Notes under the pieces: model-generated
What the model saw: only the letters and a program-made list of their open reading frames with translations
Told to the model about the DNA's origin: nothing
Database searches by the model: none
Position numbers and translations under genes: made by a program
From: Isoptericola variabilis 225
GTDB lineage: Bacteria > Actinomycetota > Actinomycetes > Actinomycetales > Cellulomonadaceae
Assembly: GCF_000215105.1 (NCBI RefSeq)
Contig: NC_015588.1
Span: 1 to 64,000 of the forward strand
Reading direction: 5' to 3'
DNA length: 64,000 nucleotides
In this document: piece after piece, positions 39,180 through 46,738 of the stretch
Position numbering within the stretch: the stretch's first letter is position 1
How the letters are laid out: every line of letters begins with the position of its first letter

Positions 39180-39997
39180 CCGCCACCCTCGCGCTCGAGC
39201 AGGGCAGGCAGCGCGGTGACGTCGTCGACGACGTGGTCGGCGTCGGGCAGGTCACGGTCGCCCTGCTGGCGCGCGAACTTGCCGGTGCGCACGAGGACCG
39301 TGCGGACGCCCGCCGCGCGGCCCATCGCGACGTCGGACGAGCGGTCGTCGCCGACGACCCACGTGCGCTCCGGCGGCGGCTCAGGGCTGACCGTGCCCAC
39401 CGCGAGGCGGAGGAAGTCGACGCTCGGCTTGCCGAGCGTGCGGGCGCTGACCTGGGCGGCGTGCTCGATCGCCGCGACGACCGAGCCGGTGTCGATCGTG
39501 GGCCTCCCGCCGGACAGGAACCACCGCCCGTGCTGCAGCGCGACCAGCTCGGCGCCGTCGAGCACGGGCCGGAACGCCGCGTCGAGCGACTCGTAGGTGA
39601 GGATGCCGCGCGTGTCGCCCACGACGACGTGCGTCGGGTCGTCGTCCGGCCCCACGACGTCGACGCTCGCGGCGAGCTGGTCGCGCACCGCGTCGACGGC
39701 CAGGACGTGGACGCGCGCGCCGGGGTGCTGCGCGAAGTAGGCGGCCGCGGCGTCGACGGGCGTGAAGAGCTCCGACGCGTCGAGCTCGAGGCCCATGCGC
39801 CGCAGCGTCGTGAGCAGCGACGCCGAGTCCTGCGAGTCCGTGTTGGTGACGAACCGGACCGCGCGGCCCAGGTCGCGCAGCGCGCGGACCGCCTCGTCCG
39901 CGCCCGGGATCAGCCCGTCGCCGGCGTAGACCGTGCCCTGGAGGTCGAGGAGGACGGTGCCCGTCGGGGGGCCTGCCGGCGTGCCTGCGGCGCTCAT
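39176..39997 (-). CDS. HAD-superfamily hydrolase, NagD/class IIA type
   Basis: 273 aa. Motif I VLLDLQGTVYAGD with nucleophile Asp18; the usual second Asp is Gln20, a variation also seen in some class IIA members. The IIA cap follows VTNTDSQDSASLLTTLRRMGL, and motifs III/IV are GKPSVDFLR and VVGDDRSSDVAMGRAAG. Likely phosphatase of small sugar or nucleotide phosphates; whether the Gln lowers activity cannot be judged. Overlaps both neighbours. Confidence 0.87.
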   Translation of the reverse strand: MSAAGTPAGPPTGTVLLDLQGTVYAGDGLIPGADEAVRALRDLGRAVRFVTNTDSQDSASLLTTLRRMGLELDASELFTPVDAAAAYFAQHPGARVHVLAVDAVRDQLAASVDVVGPDDDPTHVVVGDTRGILTYESLDAAFRPVLDGAELVALQHGRWFLSGGRPTIDTGSVVAAIEHAAQVSARTLGKPSVDFLRLAVGTVSPEPPPERTWVVGDDRSSDVAMGRAAGVRTVLVRTGKFARQQGDRDLPDADHVVDDVTALPALLEREGGG

Positions 39998-40656
39998 GCG
40001 CGCCGCCACCAGCGCCGGCGCCGGGTCTCGCGGCCGCGCTCGTCCGCGCGCTCGTCCGCGTTCTCGTCGTCGTTCCGCGCACGGTCGGCGGACGCCGGGG
40101 CGTCGCGGCGCACGCCGAGCGCCGCACGGCGCTCGCGCCACCGCGCGACCTCGCGCTCGACGTCGCGCGTGGGCGTGACGACGGGCGGACCGCCCATGAG
40201 CTGGCGCCGCGCGTCGATCACGCGTGCGTTGAAGTCCTCGACGAGCTTCCGCACGCGGTCCTCGGACGACTCGCGGTCGAGCACCTGGTCGAGCTCGGCG
40301 TCGTCCTTGCGGAGCTGCGCGGGCGGCAGGATCCCGGTGATCTGCTCGCGCTCGACGAGGTTCTTGAGCCACCAGTCCGGGTCGTAGGAGCCCTTGAGCC
40401 CGGGGATCGGCTTGCCCGCGAGCGGGAGGTCGTCGAACTCGCCGCGCCGGATCGCCTGGTCCACGACGGTGTCGACCCAGCGCGCCCGGTCGTCCATGCG
40501 CAGGCGCGGGCCGGCGTCCTGCTCGGCCGGGCCGTCCGACCCGTCGTCGTGCCCGTCGTCGGAGCGCGTCTCGGCGCGCTCCCGGGCGGTCTCGCGGTCC
40601 ACGCGGTACTGCGTCGCGCGCCGGACCGGGTCGTCGCCGAGGTCCTTGCGTGCCAT
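39994..40656 (-). CDS. DUF1992 (DnaJC28-like) domain protein
   Basis: 220 aa. The DUF1992 core is in the middle: DTVVDQAIRRGEFDDLPLAGKPIPGL, then DPDWWLKNLVEREQITGILPPAQLRKD. N-terminal and C-terminal arms are highly charged and probably disordered (Asp/Arg-rich, RRRRWWRRA end). The family shares a conserved domain with the eukaryotic DNAJC28 but lacks a J domain. Function unknown. ATG overlaps the HAD start region (ATGA). Confidence 0.87.
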   Translation of the reverse strand: MARKDLGDDPVRRATQYRVDRETARERAETRSDDGHDDGSDGPAEQDAGPRLRMDDRARWVDTVVDQAIRRGEFDDLPLAGKPIPGLKGSYDPDWWLKNLVEREQITGILPPAQLRKDDAELDQVLDRESSEDRVRKLVEDFNARVIDARRQLMGGPPVVTPTRDVEREVARWRERRAALGVRRDAPASADRARNDDENADERADERGRETRRRRWWRRA

Positions 40657-40665
40657 GACCCCACG

Positions 40666-41664
40666 CTAGCGCCGGGGGTCGCGGACCGCGGCGAGGAACA
40701 GCGGCCACGACGTCTCGGTGTGGTCGACCGTGAGGAGGAACGGGCGGTCGAGGTGCAGCTCGACCTCCTGCACGGCCACCAGGCCGGACACCGCCTCGGC
40801 GCCGATCTCCGTGACGGCGGCGGCACGGGTGCCGCCCTGGTCGACGAGCAGGACGGCCTGCTGGAACGCCTGGCCCACGACCAGGTCCTCGGGGCCGATG
40901 CCCGAGAGGTCGGCGGTGGCGGCGTCGAGGGCCGCGTCGACGGCGGCGAGCAGGTCCGGCGTGGCGCTCGCGGGATCGGTGCCCTCGGGCGGGAGCAGCA
41001 CGTCGGTGTGGAAGGCCTCGACGTACGGCAGGCGGGCGGCGCGCCAGCCGTCGACCTCGGCGTACGGCACGTCGACGAGGGCCGACATGGTCTCGACGTC
41101 GACGACGCGCGTGGCGCCCGGCGACGTGAGGTCGGTGCGCTGGATCCCGGCGTCGAACTGTTCCGCGAGCGCGGCGAGGTACTCCTCGGAGACCGGGTAG
41201 TCCTCGTGGACCACGACCTGGTCGGCGAGGTGGAGCACGGGCCGCTCGGGCAGCTCGTCGTCCTGCACGACGGCGGGATCGCCGTCGTAGGCGGCGAGCG
41301 CCGTGCGCAGGGCGGCGAACGCGTCGCGGCGGGCGTCGCCCTCGGCGCCGAGCACCGACTCGAGCTCGGTCAGCGTCCGTCCGCGCGCACCCTCGGTGAG
41401 CATCGCGAGCGCGACGGCGACGCTCGCGGGCGAGACGACGGCGTCGCCGTCCTGCGGGGCGTGGCCGAGCGTGACGGTACCGATGCGCCGGGTCGCGGCG
41501 ACGACGTCGGGCATCGCGCCCGCGTCGTCGAGCGCGACGGTCCGGGCCGTGACGCCGGGCGCGCGCTCGACGCCCTCGTCGAGGGGCGGTGCACCCGCGC
41601 ACGCCCCGAGCAGCGTGGCACCCAGGACGGCGACGGCGAGGGCGGAGACGGTGCGGCGCGTCAT
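40666..41664 (-). CDS. Serpin-family lipoprotein, apparently shortened
   Basis: 332 aa. Lipoprotein signal peptide with lipobox LLGACAGAP (lipidated Cys at 22). Serpin segments: VVSPASVAVALAMLTEGARGRTLTELESVLG, then QAFQQAVLLVDQGGTRAAAVTEIG (hinge and reactive-centre start) and LHLDRPFLLTVDHTETSWPLFLAAVRDP (C-terminal block). The middle blocks expected between TDLTSPGA and the VDVPYAEVDGW stretch, and between DAALDAATADL and SGIGPEDL, are missing, so it is about 70 aa shorter than full serpins. Protease inhibition is doubtful. Divergent from the aminotransferase. Confidence 0.83.
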   Translation of the reverse strand: MTRRTVSALAVAVLGATLLGACAGAPPLDEGVERAPGVTARTVALDDAGAMPDVVAATRRIGTVTLGHAPQDGDAVVSPASVAVALAMLTEGARGRTLTELESVLGAEGDARRDAFAALRTALAAYDGDPAVVQDDELPERPVLHLADQVVVHEDYPVSEEYLAALAEQFDAGIQRTDLTSPGATRVVDVETMSALVDVPYAEVDGWRAARLPYVEAFHTDVLLPPEGTDPASATPDLLAAVDAALDAATADLSGIGPEDLVVGQAFQQAVLLVDQGGTRAAAVTEIGAEAVSGLVAVQEVELHLDRPFLLTVDHTETSWPLFLAAVRDPRR

Positions 41665-41713
41665 GCCCTGTCTGTGTCCCGGCAGCGCGGGGCCTTGCGG
41701 GCATGATGGGCGC

Positions 41714-42895
41714 ATGAAGGTGTCGCGCCGCAGCCACGTGCCCCCGTTCGCCGTCATGGAGATCCTCGCGGCGGCCAACGCGCGCCGCGAGGCGGGCTTC
41801 GACGTGCTGAGCCTGTGCGCGGGCGAGCCGTCGACCGGGGCGTCCGACGTCGTGCGGTCGCGTGCCGCGGAGCTGCTGCGCACGGCGGACCTCGGCTACA
41901 CCGAGGCGATGGGCGTGCCGGCGCTGCGGGCCGAGATCGCCGCGCACTACGACCGCTGGTACGGCGCGCGCGTCGACCCCGACCGCATCGCCGTCACGAC
42001 CGGCTCGAGCGGCGGGTTCGTGCTCGCGTTCCTCGCCGCGTTCGACGTCGGCGACCGCGTCGCGCTCGCGCGGCCCGGCTACCCGGCCTACAAGAACATC
42101 CTCGCGGCGCTCGGGTGCGAGGTCGTCGAGCTCGACTGCGGGCCGGAGACCCGCTACCAGCCGACGGTCCCCCAGCTCACGGAGGCGTACTACGAGGGCG
42201 GGCTCGACGGGCTCATCGTGGCCTCGCCCGCGAACCCGACCGGCACGATGATCGCGCCCGCCGAGCTCGAGGCGGTCGCCACCTGGTGCGGCGAGCACGA
42301 CGTGCGCCTGATCAGCGACGAGATCTACCACGGCATCGCCTACGGCGAGGATGTACAACAGGCCACCGCCGCGATGTACACGGAGGCGGGTGCCGTCGTC
42401 GTGAACTCGTTCTCCAAGTACTGGGCCATGACCGGCTGGCGGCTCGGCTGGCTCGTGCTGCCCGAGGAGCTCGTCGCGCCGGTCGGCGCGCTCGCGGGCA
42501 ACGTCGCGCTGTCCCCGCCCGCGCTCGCGCAGCACGCGGGCATCGCGGCGTTCAGCCCCGAGGGGTACGCGGCCGCGGCCGACAACGTGGCGCGGTACGC
42601 GACGTCGCGCGCGGCGCTCCTCGACCGCGTGCCCGAGCTCGGGTGGCGGCCCGTCGCCCCCGCCGACGGCGCGTTCTACCTGTACGGGAACGTGTCCGAG
42701 TACTGCGCGCGCATCGGCGGCGACTCGGTCGAGTACTGCGCGCGCCTCCTCGCCGAGGCCGACGTCGCCATCACACCCGGCACCGACTTCGACGGCGTCC
42801 GCGGGCGCGACTGGGTGCGGCTGTCGTTCGCCGCCGCGCCCGACGTCGTCGCGCGCGCCGTCGACCGCATCGTCGCCTGGCAGCAGACCCTCTGA
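41714..42895 (+). CDS. Pyridoxal-phosphate-dependent aminotransferase (class I/II)
   Basis: 393 aa from MKVSRRSHVPPFAVMEILAA. Fold-type I: TGSSGGFVLAFLAAFDVGD (PLP phosphate region), SPANPTGTMI, YHGIAYGE and the Lys235 Schiff-base motif NSFSKYWAMTGWRLGW. Resembles AspC/AlaT-like transaminases; exact amino-acid partners not determined. Its stop (TGA 42893-42895) is 5 bp before repeat array B, and it converges with the PAS-ANTAR gene. Confidence 0.9.
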   Translation: MKVSRRSHVPPFAVMEILAAANARREAGFDVLSLCAGEPSTGASDVVRSRAAELLRTADLGYTEAMGVPALRAEIAAHYDRWYGARVDPDRIAVTTGSSGGFVLAFLAAFDVGDRVALARPGYPAYKNILAALGCEVVELDCGPETRYQPTVPQLTEAYYEGGLDGLIVASPANPTGTMIAPAELEAVATWCGEHDVRLISDEIYHGIAYGEDVQQATAAMYTEAGAVVVNSFSKYWAMTGWRLGWLVLPEELVAPVGALAGNVALSPPALAQHAGIAAFSPEGYAAAADNVARYATSRAALLDRVPELGWRPVAPADGAFYLYGNVSEYCARIGGDSVEYCARLLAEADVAITPGTDFDGVRGRDWVRLSFAAAPDVVARAVDRIVAWQQTL

Positions 42896-42900
42896 CCCCG

Positions 42901-42992
42901 CCGAGGTAGCGCTGCACGGCGCGAAGTAGCGCTGGATCTCGCGAAGTAGCGCTGCACGGCGCGAAGTAGCGCTGGACCTCGCGAGGTAGCGC
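42901..42992 (+). repeat. 20-bp repeat array B, forward half
   Basis: Five units at 42901, 42921, 42941, 42961 and 42981, core (C/G)CGA(G/A)GTAGCGC with spacers TGCACGGC or TGGA(T/C)CTC; the period is exactly 20 bp. It starts 5 bp after the aminotransferase stop. Confidence 0.95.
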
Positions 42993-43110
42993 TGCGTTCG
43001 CGCTACCTCGGCGAAAAACGCGCTACCTCGGCGAGAGACGCGCTACCTCGGCGAGAGACGCGCTACCTCGGCGAAAAGCGCGCTACCTCGCGGAGAGACG
43101 CGCTACCTCG
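42981..43110 (-). repeat. 20-bp repeat array B, inverted half with central hairpin
   Basis: Six inverted cores CGCTACCTCG start at 43001, 43021, 43041, 43061, 43081 and 43101, 20 bp apart. The last forward core and the first inverted core (42982-43010) form a hairpin with 11-bp arms and a 7-nt loop. The array ends 10 bp before the stop of the convergent PAS-ANTAR gene. Confidence 0.95.
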
Positions 43111-43120
43111 CCGGGGTGGG

Positions 43121-43834
43121 TCAGCCGGCGGTGAGCATGCCGCGGTCGGTGCCACCGCTCTCGGGCTCGGGCGGCACGGGCACGGGCGCGGCGAGGAACT
43201 CGGCGATCTCGTCGCGCGTCGGGAACGCGGTGAGCCCTGGCCGGCTGAACCAGTGGATGAGCCACACCGCGAGCTCGCGCACGGGCACGTTGAGGCGGTT
43301 GGACGCGGTGCGCAGCTCGTCGAAGGCGCCCTCGGCGTCGACGCCGTAGGCGACCATGAGCACGCCCTTGGCCTGCTCGATGGCGGCGCGTCGCTCGGCG
43401 GACGCGCGGATCGACTCGGTCGCCTCGCGCTGCGCGGCCTCGCGCTGCGCCTCCGTGACGTCGATGAAGTAGCCGACGAGCTCGGTGACCTCGCCGGTCT
43501 CGGGGTCGCGCCGGCCCTGGCCAGTCACGGCGAGAGTGCGGACCTTGCCCTGCGCGTCGAAGATGCGGTGCACCGAGCTGAACGGCTCGCCGGTCAGGGC
43601 GGCCTCGCGCAGCACGCCGTCGACGCGCGCACGGTCGTCGGGGTGCTTGTGGGACAGCATCATCTCGGTCGTCGGGACGACGTCGCCCGGCTGGAAGCCG
43701 TGCATGACGTAGACCTCGTCGGACCACACCCAGCGGGCGGTCTTGAGGTCCAGTCGGTATCGGCCGACGGGTGGCTTCGCTCCTGACGCCAGGGCGGCCT
43801 CCACGGCCTCGTCGAAGGGGGCACTCTCGTTCAC
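43121..43834 (-). CDS. PAS and ANTAR domain RNA-binding regulator
   Basis: 237 aa from GTG (VNESAPFDEAVEAALAS). PAS fold about 25-130 (ARWVWSDEVYVMHGFQPGDVVP, DDRARVDGVLREAALTGEPFSSVHR, GYFIDVTEAQRE), a short helix, then an ANTAR domain (about 150-205) with the hallmark AAIEQAKGVLMVAYGVD. ANTAR proteins act as antiterminators on RNA when signalled; the PAS ligand here is unknown. No target hairpin pair was found adjacent. Confidence 0.9.
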   Translation of the reverse strand: MNESAPFDEAVEAALASGAKPPVGRYRLDLKTARWVWSDEVYVMHGFQPGDVVPTTEMMLSHKHPDDRARVDGVLREAALTGEPFSSVHRIFDAQGKVRTLAVTGQGRRDPETGEVTELVGYFIDVTEAQREAAQREATESIRASAERRAAIEQAKGVLMVAYGVDAEGAFDELRTASNRLNVPVRELAVWLIHWFSRPGLTAFPTRDEIAEFLAAPVPVPPEPESGGTDRGMLTAG

Positions 43835-44057
43835 GGACGTCTCCCTCGGCGGGTCGCGACCGGGGAGCATGGGCTCCCCGCGATTAGGCAGGACGGGTCC
43901 GGCGGTGCCGGGCCCGGGGAAGACCGATCGGTGGGACGCCGTGGGCGCCTACTGAACGGGTGTCCAAAAGGTACCCCGTGCGAGCGGGTTCTCGCCCTTC
44001 TAGCGTGAGCCTGCGGTCGAGGAACGGCCACTCGAGACCCCGCTCCTGGAGGAAGAG
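43835..44057. other. Divergent control region, PAS-ANTAR / SDR
   Basis: 223 bp without a gene. TAGCGT near 44000 (in TTCTAGCGTGAG) is a possible -10 element for the SDR gene, and GGTACC is seen at 43970. No clear operator. Confidence 0.4.
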
Positions 44058-44930
44058 ATGTCGACGCAGTCCGGTGACCAGCAGGGATTCCCTCCGCAGC
44101 AGCAGGAGCCGCCGGGTCTCACGGAGCCCATGACGCCCGAGCCGGACCACGGGGAGTCGTCGTACCAGGGGTCGGGGAAGCTCACGGGCCGCCGCGCGCT
44201 CATCACCGGCGGCGACTCGGGCATCGGCCGCGCGGTCGCGATCGCCTTCGCGCGCGAGGGGGCCGACGTCGCGATCAGCTTCCTGCCCGAGGAGCGCACC
44301 GACGCCGAGACGACCGCCCGGTGGGTCGAGGAGGCGGGCACGCGCTGCCTCCTGCTCCCGGGCGACATCACCGACGAGCAGACCGCGCGCGAGACCGTGC
44401 GCAAGGCCGTGAGCGGCCTGGGCGGCCTCGACGTCCTTGTCAACAACGCCGGGTTCCAGATGGCCCGCCGCCAGTCGATCGCCGACATCACGAGCGAGGA
44501 CCTCGACCGCGTCCTCAAGACGAACCTCTACGCGCTCTTCTGGATCACGCAGGAGGCGCTCAACCACATGGGTCAGGGGTCGGCGATCATCAACAACTCG
44601 TCGATCCAGGCGTACGAGCCCTCGACGACGCTGCTCGACTACGCGTCGACCAAGGCGGCCATCAACAACTTCACGGTCAACCTCGCGGCGGAGGTCGGCG
44701 AGCGCGGCATCCGCGTCAACGCCGTGGCGCCGGGCCCGATCTGGACGCCGCTGCAGCCCGCCACGCAGTACGAGGAGAAGATCGAGACGTTCGGCACCGA
44801 CACCCCGCTGGGCCGGGCCGGCCAGCCCGCCGAGCTCGCGCCGGCGTTCGTGTTCCTGGCCTCCGAGGTGACGGCGTCGTACGTCTCCGGGACCGTGCTG
44901 GGCGTGACCGGCGGCAAGCCGGTCTTCTGA
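44058..44930 (+). CDS. Short-chain dehydrogenase/reductase (YghA/YhdF-like)
   Basis: 290 aa. Disordered, Gln/Pro-rich N-terminal arm (1-38), then a Rossmann SDR core with TGGDSGIGRAVA (50-61), NNAG (129-132), catalytic Ser181/182, Tyr195 and Lys199 (DYASTKAA), and PGPIWTPL. The extended N-terminus and the QPATQYEEKIETFG segment are typical of general-stress SDRs such as YghA. NAD(P)-dependent; substrate unknown. GAGGAAGAG precedes the ATG. Confidence 0.92.
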   Translation: MSTQSGDQQGFPPQQQEPPGLTEPMTPEPDHGESSYQGSGKLTGRRALITGGDSGIGRAVAIAFAREGADVAISFLPEERTDAETTARWVEEAGTRCLLLPGDITDEQTARETVRKAVSGLGGLDVLVNNAGFQMARRQSIADITSEDLDRVLKTNLYALFWITQEALNHMGQGSAIINNSSIQAYEPSTTLLDYASTKAAINNFTVNLAAEVGERGIRVNAVAPGPIWTPLQPATQYEEKIETFGTDTPLGRAGQPAELAPAFVFLASEVTASYVSGTVLGVTGGKPVF

Positions 44931-44957
44931 CGCGGCGACACGCAGCGGACCACCGAC

Positions 44958-45362
44958 ATGAGAACCGTCTCCTCGCTCGCCGAGGTCGCCGACCTGGCCA
45001 CCTCCCGGGCACCGCTCTTCGTCCGTTTCAGCGCAGGCCCCGAGGCGGACTCCTCGGAGGTGAGCCGCGACCACGAGTCGGGCTGCGAGCTGCCCGGGCT
45101 CTCCGTCAACCCGCTCAACCCCGAGCCGTGGTTCGACCGGCCCGTGCAGCACTGGGTCGCGCGGCAGTTCGTCCAGTACGCCCACCTGGGCGAGAACGGG
45201 CGGTACGCGTGGGTCCTGGCGGGCCGCGTCGTCGGGCGCGGGCCCGACTGCGAGCCGCTCGTGGCCGACGTCGAGCCGGTCGCGCGCATCCCCGACGAGG
45301 TCGTGCGCGAGGCGCGCGACCTCTACGAGGACGTGTTCGACGCCGGGCAGGACGGCACGTAG
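44958..45362 (+). CDS. DUF6098 family protein
   Basis: 134 aa, cytosolic. Contains PLFVRFSAGPEADSSEVSRDHESG, GLSVNPLNPEPWF, VQHWVARQFVQYAHLGE and RYAWVLAGRVVGRGPDCEPLV, which agree with my memory of DUF6098. Function unknown. 28 bp downstream of the SDR gene and probably co-transcribed. Its last 40 bp overlap the antisense end of the nucleotidyltransferase gene. Confidence 0.75.
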   Translation: MRTVSSLAEVADLATSRAPLFVRFSAGPEADSSEVSRDHESGCELPGLSVNPLNPEPWFDRPVQHWVARQFVQYAHLGENGRYAWVLAGRVVGRGPDCEPLVADVEPVARIPDEVVREARDLYEDVFDAGQDGT

Positions 45363-45841
45363 CGGCCGTTCACCTGCTCGCGCAGCGCGCGCACGATCGG
45401 CAGCAGGTGGCTGTAGTCGCAGTCGTGCTCGGCGAGGCACGCCACCTTGCTCGCGACGACGTCGGTGGCCTGCAGCACGGGCACCCGCACCGCGAGGACC
45501 TCCATGGTCTCGGCGGCCTCGAGCAGCCGCTCGTCGACCGGTTCGCCGCCGAGCACGTAGATGACGTCGACGAGCGCCTCGTGGTGGTAAGCCTTGAACA
45601 GCCAGTCCTCGGCGGGCTCGCGCAGCTCGAGGCCGGCCTTGCTCAGCGCCTCGCGCGCGGTGTCGGCGTCCTCGGCGCGGATGACGAAGTCGACGTCGTG
45701 GCTCGGCTCCGGGCCGCCGCGCGCGAACGCCGCGTACCCGCCGCACAGCGCGTACTGGATGCCTGCCTCGCGCAGCGCGACCGCGCTCAGGCGCACGGCG
45801 TCGCGCAGGTGCTCGCGCTCGTCCCGCGTCAGATGGGCCAT
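45323..45841 (-). CDS. Nucleotidyltransferase-fold protein
   Basis: 172 aa. MNT/NTP-transferase motif: ALCGGYAAFARGGPEPSHDVDFVI, with Gly34-Gly35 and the Asp49/Asp51 metal pair, followed by an acidic EDADTAREALSKAGLEL helix. It resembles stand-alone nucleotidyltransferases in antitoxin/resistance families, but no HEPN partner gene is adjacent. Target unknown. Confidence 0.8.
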   Translation of the reverse strand: MAHLTRDEREHLRDAVRLSAVALREAGIQYALCGGYAAFARGGPEPSHDVDFVIRAEDADTAREALSKAGLELREPAEDWLFKAYHHEALVDVIYVLGGEPVDERLLEAAETMEVLAVRVPVLQATDVVASKVACLAEHDCDYSHLLPIVRALREQVNGRYVPSCPASNTSS

Positions 45842-45955
45842 GGGTTCTCCCGGGTCACCGATCCATGGTGCACGCGATCGCGCGCGTTCGCCGGGTGCCC
45901 GACGGCGTGCCGCCGGGGGTGCGACGACCTGCGGCTCCGCACAGAATCGGCTGTG

Positions 45956-46738
45956 ATGACCACGAGCCTGCGGATCGCGACCTTCAACATCCTCCACGGG
46001 CGGTCCCTGTCCGACGGCGAGGTGCACCTCCGGAGGTTCGGCAGAGCCGTCGCGGGGCTCGACGCCGACATCCTGGCGATGCAGGAGGTCGACCGCGACC
46101 AGCCGCGCTCGACGAGCGCCGACCTCACGAGCGTCGCCGCCGAGGCCGCGGGCGCGCCGTACCACCGCTTCGCCGCGACGCTGCACGGCGAGCCCGGTGT
46201 GTGGTCGGCCGCGACGGGCGAGGCGCAGCCCGGCGTCGCCGAGTACGGCATCGCGATCGTGAGCCGCCACCCGGTGATCCGGTGGCGGCGCCTCGCCCTG
46301 CCCGCCCTGCCGATCCGGTGGCCGCTCATGCTCAAGGACCGGCCGCCGATCCTCGTCAAGGACGAGCCCCGGGCGGCGCTCGCGGCCATGATCGACGTGC
46401 CGGGCGGCCCGCTCACGGTCGTCTCGACCCACCTGACGTTCCTGCCGGGGTGGAACGCGGTGCAGATCCGGCGCCTGTGGTGGGCGTGCCGGCACCTGCC
46501 GCGCCCGCTCGTCGTCGCGGGCGACCTCAACCTGCGCGGCCGTATCCCGGCGCGGCTCACGGGCTGGCGGCCGCTCGCCGAGGCGCCGACGTACCCGCTC
46601 GAGGAGCCCGTCCACCAGATCGACCACATCCTCGGGTCCGGGCCCGTGCACGCGGTCGGGCCGGGCGGCGCGGTCCACACGGGCACGTCCGACCACCGCG
46701 CGCTCGTCGCCGAGGTCTCCTGCGGCGGTGCGGCGTGA
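45956..46738 (+). CDS. Endonuclease/exonuclease/phosphatase (EEP) family protein, copy 1
   Basis: 260 aa. EEP signatures: ATFNILHGR (Asn), MQEVDRDQPR (metal Glu), STHLTF, VVAGDLNLRG, QIDHIL and TSDHRALVAE (final Asp-His). Likely metal-dependent phosphodiesterase or phosphatase; the family spans nucleases, sphingomyelinases and inositol phosphatases, and the substrate is not predictable. ATG at 45956 (GTG one codon earlier). Its stop overlaps the paralogue by 4 bp. Confidence 0.85.
   Translation: MTTSLRIATFNILHGRSLSDGEVHLRRFGRAVAGLDADILAMQEVDRDQPRSTSADLTSVAAEAAGAPYHRFAATLHGEPGVWSAATGEAQPGVAEYGIAIVSRHPVIRWRRLALPALPIRWPLMLKDRPPILVKDEPRAALAAMIDVPGGPLTVVSTHLTFLPGWNAVQIRRLWWACRHLPRPLVVAGDLNLRGRIPARLTGWRPLAEAPTYPLEEPVHQIDHILGSGPVHAVGPGGAVHTGTSDHRALVAEVSCGGAA

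Noticed and set aside
45323..45841. MNT/HEPN toxin-antitoxin pair
   Set aside because: The nucleotidyltransferase fold is present, but the neighbour on the same strand is not a HEPN protein and DUF6098 is on the opposite strand, so no TA pair is supported.
44321..46738. A plus-strand open frame linking the SDR gene to the EEP gene as one large protein
   Set aside because: The first half is antisense/shifted SDR and DUF6098 sequence; only the part from 45956 has EEP motifs.
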